A DNA stretch of 64,000 nucleotides. Origin: Chlamydomonas sphaeroides (lineage: Eukaryota; Chlorophyta; Chlorophyceae; Chlamydomonadales; Chlamydomonadaceae). Under the pieces are notes generated by a model that saw nothing but the letters and a program-made list of their open reading frames with translations, was not told the origin of the DNA and made no database searches. A program made the position numbers and the translations under genes. Shown piece by piece: positions 55,611-64,000 of the stretch (positions are counted from its first letter, which is position 1; every line of letters begins with the position of its first letter). The stretch spans positions 153,223 through 217,222 of the forward strand of contig BDDC01000007.1 in the NCBI GenBank assembly GCA_001662425.1. Reading direction: 5' to 3'.

Positions 55611-58600
55611 CTAGCTGTCAGTCCCCGCCGCGCGCCACTGCTCGTACCACGTACGGTACTGCTCGTACCATGTGCCGTACTCCTGCTGCCACGTGGCGTG
55701 CTGCGCGAGGTAGTCGCGCAGAGCGCGCCGCACGCAGCCGGGGCAGTGCTGCGCCTCGCCGGCGGCGGGCGCTGCGCTGCCGTACGGCCAGGCGTGTGGC
55801 GGCGGCTGCGGGTGGTGATGGTGGTATGGCGGGTGGTCGTATGGATGGGACAGCTGATGGTGGTGGTGCGGGTGGTGGGGCGGGTGGTGAGGTGGGTGGT
55901 GAGGCGGATGGTGGGGCGGATGGTGGGGTGGGTGGTGAGGAGGGTGGTGGTGGTGGTGAGGTGGTGGTGGCGGCGGCGGCGTCGACGCATACGGATAGTG
56001 CGGCGCGTGCGACGGGTACGGGTACGACGACCCGTATCCGTGGCCGTAGCCGTAGCTATTGTACGCGCCGTAACCAGAGTCGTACGCCCCCGTTCCGGCC
56101 CAGCTGGCAGCGGCGGGCTGCTCGGGCTGCGGCGACGGCGGCGTCCCGGCGGCGGCCTCCTGCTGCCGCTCCGCCCCAGCTGCCACTGCCGCCCGCGCCG
56201 CCGGCCGCGCGGCCTCTGTCGGCGGCAGCAGCACGGTCAGGTTGTCGAGCGCCCGCGCCACGTGCCCGGGCAGCTCCTCCTCGCCCTCCTCATCGTCCAG
56301 GCCCAGGTCCCAGCCGTCGTTCTCCTCCTCGCCCTCCGCCCCGGGCTCGGCTTCCACGGCGCCGGCAGCGGCCCGCGCCGCCCGCTCCACGCCTGCCTGC
56401 CGCCTACTGCCCGCCAGCAGCGCCGCGTGCACGCCGACCGAGCCGGGGCTCACCGGCTGGCCCCTCAGCACGTCGAAGCTCAGCTCGCTGCCGTCGCCGT
56501 CGCTGTCGGCTGCGGGCTCGGGCGCAGCCGGCGTGCCGTAGCCGCTTGCTCCGTACCCAGCTTCGTACCCGCTGCCGCTCTGGGCGCCATTGCCGTACGA
56601 GGTGCCGGAGTACGGGTCTGTCTGGCCGGCACGAGCGTAGTACTCTGCCCATGCAGCCAGCCGCTGCTCCTCTGTGTATCCACTTGCATCGCCGCCGGAC
56701 GTGCTCATGCTGGCGGCGGCGGCGCCGCTGGCCGAGGGCTCCGGCTGGCCATGGCCGTAGCCGTAGCCTGGATACCCACTGTTGTACCCTGGGTACGCGC
56801 TGCCGTACGCGGACCCGTACCCGCTGCTGTAGTAGTCGTGCCCGTACGAGCCGGACCCGTACGGGCTCGACCCGTGCCCACCATACGGGTAGCCGCTATA
56901 GCCGCCGTGGCCCGGCTGCTGCTGCTGCTGCTGTGCCGCCGCCGCGGCCGCCGCCGCCCTGGACGCCTCCTCCTCGCGCTCACGCTGCCGGCGCTCGTCC
57001 TTCTCGGCCTTGCGCGCCGCCTTGGCGGCCTTGGCCGCTGCCTTCTCCGCCGCCGCCACCTCCTCCGGCAGCGGCGGCAGCTCCGGTAGCGCCGCCTCTC
57101 CCTCCCCGCCGCCGGCCGCCGCTGCGGGCGCCGCTGCGGCCGCAGCCGCTCGCTCGCCCGCCTTGGCCTGCCGCGAGGCCCGCTCGCTGCCGACCAGCTC
57201 CGCCAGCGCGGCGCGCTCCCACTCGTTGCCCAGCTCGTACCCGTACAAGTCCTCCGGGATCGCCTCGGGCAGCGGCAGCAGCAGCCCCTCGCCCGCCCCT
57301 CCAGCCCCTGCAGTCCCGTCCTCGCCCGCGGTGGCGCCCGCCGCGTCCATGAAGGCCAGCAGCGCCGGCAGCTCGGCCGCCGTGACGTAGGTGACGGCGA
57401 CGCCGCGGCTGCCGAAGCGGCCGGTGCGGCCCACGCGGTGCCAGTGGGTGGCTGGGTCGTGGGGCAGGTCCAGGCAGGCCACCAGGTTGACCCGGGCCAG
57501 GTCCACGCCGCGGGCCATGACGTCGGTGGACACAATGACCTGACAGGCCGTAAAGGGTGAGAGTAGCGTTGGGATGAACAGCAGGACGAAGCTGTATCTG
57601 GTCGGCCGCGGGCGGTGGGGGCAGCCCAGCCGGCAGGCGGTCCGGTCCGCCCTGCCTGCCGCCGTGCCGCCGCCATCTCCCGCGTCTCCCTCCCGTCTCA
57701 GGCCCAGCCGGCTGCTGGCCTCACCCGCGTCTTGAACGCGCGCACCGCCTCCATGGCCGCCATGCGCTCCTGCTGCCCCAGCTCGCCGCTCAGGTAGGCG
57801 GCCGGGTAGCCCGCGGCGCCCAGCGCGCCCGCCAGCCACTCGGCGCGGGGCTTGTGGTTGCAGAACACCGCGGCCTGCGGGGCGGTGGTTGTGGTGGCAA
57901 AGGCAGGGGCAGGGCCGCGGACGCATTCGGGGATGGGCAAAGAACAGCACAGGCCGGCTGGTGACGCAAACATGGCGCCGCCGGACCGCGACCGTGTCGG
58001 CTCCAGCAGCTGTAAGGCACACTGGCTATCAATGACCATACCACGAGACCAGTCCACTGACACCCACGCAACCAGCCGCAAACCGCACCTGGTGGAACGA
58101 CACACTGCCCAGCAGCCGCAGCAGCGCCGCGGCCTTGGCCCGGAACATCGCCGCGCTGCACGCGCCGGGCGCAGACACCGCCGGCGCCTCGCCGCCGGCC
58201 CCCGCTGCCGCCGCCGCACCGCCGCCGCCCGGCTCCTCCACCAGCGCATAAAACTGCTTCACCCCAAGCAAGCTGACGCCTGTGCCTGCCGTCGTGGAGG
58301 CCGCGGCCGCAGCAGCGGCTGCCTCAGCGTCCGGCGCCGCGCCGTCCGCCGCCGCCTCGGCCCCTGCGCCGCGCGGCTCCGGCGCCTCTGGCTCCGCTGC
58401 CTCGGCCCCCGACCCACACATCATGAGCCGCTGAGGGCGCTTCATGAGCGGCTCCAGGTCCGCCAGTAGCTCGGGCGTGTAGGTGGCGGAGAAGGCCAGC
58501 ACCTGGCGGGTGGGTGGGGAAGAATCGGGAGGACAGGGCCGGGGGACGGCAGCAAGTGAGATGGGGGCGGGTACAGGGCTGGTGCGACTGACGGGATCAG

Positions 58601-59841
58601 GGACGGCTGTGGCCCCTCCAGGCAGGCAGCTGCTGTACGCCAAGCCACGCCCCGCCAGCCCAACAAAGGCAAACAACGTGCCTGCTTCTTCTTGGGCAGC
58701 TGGTCGTAGACCCAGGTGACGTCGGCGTAGAAGGAGTCGCCCAGCAGCGCGTCCGCCTCGTCCAGCACCAGCAGACCCAGCGAGGAGCTTGCCAGGCGGC
58801 CCGACTGCAGCAGCGCGCACACGCGGCCGGGCGTGCCCACCGCCACGTGCACCAGCCTGGCAGGGTGGGGGCGGTGGGAGGAGGGGCAGGCAGGTTGGGT
58901 GAGGGCAGGGCGCCAGGCAGGAGGGGTAACGTGGAAAGAGGGAGAGGTAGGGCGGGCCCGTGCCCGGCAACCTGCAACCGGGGCGATCAGAACCTGCCCC
59001 GGCCCCTCAGCCGCTGGAGCCGGGGCTCCCACGGATGCGCCCTCCACCCCGCCGAGCGCGGGTGACATGGGTCAGGCCCCAGCTCCTCAGCCGCTGCAGC
59101 ACACCCTGAAGCACACCGCTCCTCTCCCACCTCCTCAGCCGCTTCTCGTCGTCCACTATGGGCAGGCCGCCCACGAAGCAGGCGCTCGAGGGCGCCGGCG
59201 CCGGCAGCTCAGCGGCCAGGCCGCGGATGACGGACTCGATCTGCAGCGCGATCTCGCGCGTGGGCGCCAACACCAACGCCTGCGGCCGGGCGGGGTTGCG
59301 CGAGTTGGGATTGCGCGTTTTGGAAGGCACGCATGGGGCGCTGGGGTGCTGTGCAGGCAGCGTGACTGGATCCTGGCTTGGGCTACGACGGGCGTACAGT
59401 GGGCAGCGTGCCGGCCCAGCAGGGCAGCCCGTATGCCGGCAGCTCGCGCACCTGCGTGCTACTGAGCTCGGGTTTTATGCGCTCCAGGCAGATGACCGCG
59501 AAGACGATGGTCTTGCCGGTGCCCGACTTGGCCTGCACGATGAGGTCGCTGCCCGATCGGCCCAGCGGGATGGCTGCCTTCTGCACCGGAGACGGCCGCT
59601 CGAAACCCGCGGCAGCCAGGCTGGCGACCAGCGGCTCCGAGACCATGAGCTCGCGGAAGGAAGCGGCATCGGAGAGGACATCCTGCGTGCGCGCGCGCTC
59701 CGGCGCGCGTGTGGATGGTGGCGGGCCGGATGGTGGCGGTCCTGGCGGGGTTGGCGGAGCGGCGCCAGGTGGCGTCGCACGGGCCGCCGCATCAGGCTCC
59801 TGCTGATCCTCCTGCTGGTGGCCGCTACCACCCGCGTCCAT
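55611..59841 (-). CDS. DDX20: DEAD-box RNA helicase, DDX20/Gemin3-like, with low-complexity tail
   Basis: ATP-dependent RNA helicase; DDX20/Gemin3 works in SMN-dependent snRNP assembly in animals. Six exons: 59841-59452, 59279-59131, 58856-58682, 58502-58089, 57874-57725, 57539-55611. They join in frame to 1,068 residues. The motifs are complete: FERPSPVQ (Q), AKSGTGKT (I), PTREIA (Ia), GTPGR (Ib), DEAD (II), SATY (III), STDVMARGVD (V), HRVGRTGRFG (VI). FRELMVSEPLVASL before the Q motif and YADVTWVYDQLPKKKQ after DEAD resemble DDX20 specifically. An Ala/Glu-rich insert lies between the two RecA lobes. The last about 640 residues include a basic Lys/Arg/Glu stretch, a Gly/Tyr/Ser/Gln-rich segment and a His-Pro repeat. 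The intron after exon 3 is GC-AG (CAG|GCACGT). SMN-complex membership is inference only. Confidence 0.85.
55861..55970 (-). repeat. Coding His-Pro repeat (PPHH)n in helicase tail
   Basis: Tandem 12-bp units (cgggtggtgagg type on the plus strand) encode seven or eight PPHH units flanked by His runs. The repeat keeps the frame. Confidence 0.9.
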
Positions 59842-60268
59842 CCTGCTGGAGCAACGTCGGCGATCGCCGGCCGACCTGCCAAGCCGACACTGCTGCTAGC
59901 ACGCAGCTTTAAAAAGTGGAGTTGAAGATGTAGTTGTACCACAGCGCAATATGCTCCGGAGTTTTGAGGCCGGGGCCAATACCCCATCGCGCCCGCGGCT
60001 TGCGTGCTATGCGCAGGACAACGTAGCCATACCGCTGTTCCACAGCTACTGCGCGTTGCTGATACGTTTCGATAGTCGATTAGGAGTCGCCATAGCCTTT
60101 CTCTGCCTCTTGAACTAACTTTGGCGTTGACTTGGCTGACAGACGAGAATGCACGCCTAGGACATTCACGTTAGCCTATTGGCAGCCACAGCAGCGCTGG
60201 AAACATGTTCTCGTTTTTCCGGCCTAAAGTGAGGCCCGACCGCTTACTCGGCGCAGCGCCCCATCGGC
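59842..60268. promoter_or_regulatory. Divergent promoter, helicase / ARM-repeat gene
   Basis: 427 bp between start codons, visibly less GC-rich than the flanks. An ATG at 60205 opens a short frame (MFSFFRPK) followed at once by GTGAGG. It may be a real first exon or an upstream ORF of the ARM-repeat gene. Confidence 0.5.
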
Positions 60269-63200
60269 ATGCAAACCCTCTTGCTTTTTCGAGCCCGCGT
60301 CAAACCCGTTCCACCGGCGGACGATGCGCAGGATCGCTGGAAGTGGGATGTCGCGACGGGGCTGCCGAACAAGAAGGTGCTGAAGGCGCAGCGCCAGGCG
60401 CTCCGCTCTGGCAGCCCCGACGTCAAGCGCCGAGTGCTGGCGCACATCGCTGAGCTCGCGGAAGCCGGGCCAGAGCTGCAGAGCCTGCTCTGTGACGCCA
60501 AGGTCACGGCCGACGCGTGCCGCTGCTTCCTGGCGGACGCGTCGCCGGCGGTGAGCTGGGGCTGCCGCGGCCGGGCGTTTCCCGTCTTCGCCTTGCCGCG
60601 CCAGGCGTGTGGCAGGCGCCTGAGCCTGGGCCAGGTCGCGTGCAAACGTCGCCGGAGGCAGGGAGGCAGCTGCGCAGCAAGCAGGCCGGCGACCCGTGGT
60701 ACCCACGGCGCACGGCCAGCGCGCTCACCACACCCTGCACCGCATCCCCACCTGTCGCCCTCCCTCCCTCCCCCTGCCCCTCACCTCTCCAGGTCCAGGA
60801 GGCTGCCGCAGAGGCGCTCATCGCCCTCTGCGACCTGTCCCCCGCCAACGCCGCCGCTGTCGCCGCCGCCTCCGCGCCGCCCCCGCGCGGCGCCTCCTCC
60901 TCCGCGCCGCCCTCGCCCTCGCCCGCCTCCTCCCCCGCCTCCTCGCCCGCCGCCTCCCGCGCGCCCGCCCCTTTCTCTCGACCCACATCCTCCGGCCTGC
61001 AGCCCATCCCCACCGCCATTCACCTCATACAAGGCCACGGCCGCAACCTCACCCTCGCCACCGCCTCCGCCGGCCTCCTCGCCGTGCTCGCCGCCTCCCC
61101 GCCCTCTGCCCCCGCCGTCGTCTCCGCGCTGCTCGCCCCCAGCGGCACCTCCTCCCTGCTCGCCATCGCCGCCGCCGCCAGCCGCTCCTGCCTCTCCCCC
61201 TCCACGCCCGCGCCCCGCTCCACCCGCCTGCTCGAGCTCCTCTCCGAGCTGCTGGCGACGCTGGCGGCGGCCGCCGCCGCCGGCGGGCCGCCGCTGTGCC
61301 GCGAGCTGGGCAAGGCCGCCGGCCTCGGACTGCTCCTGGAGCTGGCCAGCAACCACAGGGGCCAGGGACCGCCACCGCTGGCGGCCGCAGGGCCGGCAGG
61401 GGCGCCGGGCGTGAGCGGCCACGCGGCGGTGGTGCGGGACGCGCTCAACCTGCTGGCCCTCATAGCAACGCAGGTGGGTGTCGGGAGGAGGGAGAGGTGT
61501 ACGCGGGCCCGGATCCCCGCCTGCCTGCCTCCCCGTTTCACGCGCTCCCCGTCCGCTCCGCCCGGCAGGTGCCCGCGCAGCGGCTGCCGCTGGCCGAGGC
61601 GCAGGCGGTGCCACGGCTGCTGGGCTGCCTTAAGGACCTGGGCCTGCCCTGGTCCGTGCGCCTGGCGGCGGCGGGCGCGCTGGGCTGCTGCTGCGCCTCG
61701 CCCAGCGCCGCCGCGGAGCTGGTGCGGGCCCGCGGGCTGGAGGTGGCGTTCGCGCTGGTGGCGGACATGGCGCGGCAGGCAGCGGCGGCGGGAGGGGCGG
61801 CGGCGGCGGCAGGGACGCAGGGTGAGGCTCGGGCCCGGCTGGCGGCCAGTTGAGGCGGGAGAGGCCGGCCGGGCTGGTGGACGGGGTGGGGTGACGGGCC
61901 CTGCTTAGCGTGCGCCACCAACGAGCGCTGAGTGACCCGCCCACAGCGGTCAGACCCCACCGCCGCCGGCCGGAACAGTCCCTACGCCCCTTCCCTCGTA
62001 GCAGTCACGCCTCTCTGCACCCGCGCAGGCCACACCACGCCCTCCCGTGCGCCCGGCGCGCCGCCGCCCGCCTCGCCCCCCGTCGCGGCCGCTCGCCGCT
62101 CGCCCTCCCCCGCGCCGCGCGGCCCCACCGCGCCCCCGCCCAGCCCCGCGCCGCCGCCCTCGCCCGCCGCCGCGGCGCTCGCCGCCGCGGCGGCCGCCTG
62201 CGACGCCGCCGAGTGCTCCGAGCCGGGTCCCGAGGTGGTGGCGGAGGCGCTGCTGGGGCTGGTGGATGCGGTGGCGGGCAGCGGGCGCGAGGCGGCGGCG
62301 GCGGTGGGCGAGGGCGGGCGGCTGGGGCAGCTGCTGGCGGCGTTCCGGGCGGGCATGGGCAACTTCCGGGGAGGCGGCTACCGGGTGGCGGCGGCGGCGG
62401 CGCAGGTGGGGAACTCGGGGTCGGGCAGGGTTTGGTTGTACGGCGTGCGTAGGCTGCGACTTCTGAACATTCTAAGGACATGGAATTCGTAGGCATGTGT
62501 CGCGGCTGCGGGCCGGGGCCGGGGCGCTGTGGGGCTGGTGCGCTCAGCGGCAGGGGCTGGTGTAGGCTGGCGGTGTTGGCTGACCACGGCATCACGTCCG
62601 CTCCTATCTGCTGCCCCTCCCGGCCTTGCCTCCTGCCCACGCCCACCCGCCCGCCAGGTCCTGTACCTGCTGGCCCGCTCCCCCGCCGCGCCATCTCTGC
62701 TGCCGGCGCTGTCCTCGGCCGACGTGACGGGGCCGCTGGGCCTGTTGGTGGAGCGGGGCGTGGACTACGGAGCCGCCGCGGACGCCAAGCAGGCGCAGGT
62801 GGGGCGGGAGCGGCGTTTTAAGACACCTGTCATGCTGATACTCGGGAAGGACGGGTTGCGGCGGCTCCGTCGTCGCCACAGGCAGCACTCCTCCCCTGTC
62901 CAGCGGCGTCGGTGCCTTGCGACCTCCAGTGGCTCTGGCGTGTGCCGCGGTGACGCCTTGCGCCGCCCTGCCCCGGCGACGGACCAGGTCCTGCACGGCG
63001 CGTGGTGCGCGGCGGGCGTCCTGTGCGAGGTACGCGGGGGCCCTGTGGATGGGGGCTCGCAGGCCCCGTGCCCCCGGTTATGAGATGCGCCTGACAGCCA
63101 GCCCATACGCCCCCGCTCCCCTCGCATCCGCTGCCGTGCAGGTGGCGGACGCAGCGCGGCGCCCAAGCCGGCCCGCGCCGGGCACGCCCGGCGGCGCAGC

Positions 63201-64000
63201 CGCCGACGGCGAGCCCGCGCTGCCACCGCCGCCGCCGCAGCTCGAGTCGCTGCGCGCGCCGCTGCAGCTGCTGGCGGCCTCGGCGCCCGCGCTGCTGGCG
63301 TGCGCTGGCGTGCCGCCGCCGCCGGGCGCCGCCGAGGAGCCCGTCGGCCCCGCCGGTGAGGCTAAGGGTTGGGCTGCCTGTGGCCCTGCCCGCAGCCCCA
63401 AAGGCCTGCCTGGATCGCCCACCCGCCTCCAGCGCCATGCGGCCTGGCCCAGCCACTTCGCAGCGCGGCTCCTTCCTTCCAGCCCCCCGTGCAGCCCTGC
63501 CGTGCCCCTGCCGTGCCCCTGCCTTTCGTAGTCAGTTCCCCGTGTCCGTGGCCCCAAACCCACCTGCCCTCTCCCCGCTCCCCGCAGGCCTGGCCTACCT
63601 CTCCTCGGCGCGGGTGGCCTCCGACATGGCCCAGGCCGTGGCCTCCCTGGTGGCGCTGGCGGGGGACGCGGCGGCGCAGCTGGCGGCTCGCGGGCAGCTG
63701 GTGGCGGCGGGCGCGGCGGCGGCGGCGCGGCAGCTGCTGGCGTGGCGGGCTATGCAGGTGGGGCCGGAAGGGTGGGTTAGGAGGGCGGCAGGCGCCCCTC
63801 ACCCGCCCTGCAACGCACCTACCAACCCCCAACCGCCATCCATCGGCTCCACGGCGCTCCGCCAGACCCCCGCCACCGGGCCGCCCAGCCGCACACCCGC
63901 CAACCGCTGCCCCGCAGTACCCCGCCAAGCGCCTGCTGCACCTGCTGGGCGAGCTGGAGCCCGAGTACGTGCCGTTTGTGCGCTACGGCGCCGGTCCGCT
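60269..64000 (+). CDS. Armadillo-like helical repeat protein, N-terminal part (partial)
   Basis: Function not recognised. Visible exons: 60269-60550, 60793-61473, 61569-61821, 62029-62405, 62658-62798, 62988-63029, 63142-63355, 63588-63757, and 63918 to the right edge. All join in frame. The N-terminus has KWDVATGLPNKKVLKAQ, then repeated helix pairs rich in Ala/Leu, such as VKRRVLAHIAELAEAGPELQ, QEAAAEALIALCDLSP and SVRLAAAGALGCCCASP, typical of armadillo/HEAT superhelices. Long Ala/Pro/Ser inserts separate them. The start is uncertain: the first ATG here is 60269, but a 5' exon beginning at 60205 is possible. The last visible residues are LLGELEPEYVPFVRYGAGP. Human SERAC1 is one known ARM-plus-hydrolase architecture, but nothing here shows a hydrolase. 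Confidence 0.6.

Noticed and set aside
1..64000. tRNA, rRNA, intact transposon or viral genes
   Set aside because: No cloverleaf, reverse transcriptase, integrase, transposase or capsid motif was recognised on either strand by eye. A covariance-model and repeat-library search would be decisive.

Overview
The window is nuclear DNA from a very GC-rich green alga. I infer this from about 14 intron-dense genes with eukaryotic GT-AG splice sites, a plastid-type ClpB start, an algal-type secreted sulfatase and a Raf/TKL-like receptor kinase. TGTAA sits 3' of two or three genes, the poly(A) signal typical of Chlorophyceae. A coccoid or flagellate chlorophycean fits, but I cannot name the species. 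There is one assembly gap (39853-40207). I saw no rRNA, tRNA, CRISPR array, bacterial-type operon or intact transposon.

Layout from left to right: plastid ClpB N-terminus (minus, runs off the left edge); a 2.7-kb stretch with no confident gene; a 15-exon receptor-like kinase (minus); IWR1/RDM4 (plus); a wax-synthase-like MBOAT (minus); a 10-exon gene that begins as the SNARE SEC20 and continues as a giant Ala/Asp-rich repeat protein (minus); NUP43 (minus); a 17-exon secreted sulfatase (plus); a FAM221 protein (minus, broken by the gap); PARN (plus); CEP44 (minus); a CCDC137-like basic protein (plus); a DDX20/Gemin3-like DEAD-box helicase (minus); and the N-terminal part of an armadillo-like repeat protein (plus, runs off the right edge).

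I built the gene models by hand from reading frames, splice sites and family motifs. For the kinase, IWR1, MBOAT, SEC20 fusion, NUP43, sulfatase, PARN, CEP44 and helicase genes, all exons join in frame to a single stop. The genes are ordinary housekeeping functions (RNA polymerase import, nuclear pore, poly(A) decay, RNA helicase, membrane traffic, centriole) plus cell-surface functions (kinase, sulfatase). They are not co-functional as a cluster. Neighbours often share short divergent promoters: NUP43/sulfatase 0.33 kb, helicase/ARM gene 0.43 kb, CEP44/CCDC137-like 0.50 kb, FAM221/PARN 0.61 kb.

The most unusual item is the SEC20 gene. Its reading frame passes the membrane anchor without a stop and continues for about 1,960 residues that topology places in the ER lumen. 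That tail holds four copies of an approximately 40-residue motif I do not recognise, separated by long acidic Ala/Asp repeats. Two of the copies are split by introns at the same position, which points to exon duplication.
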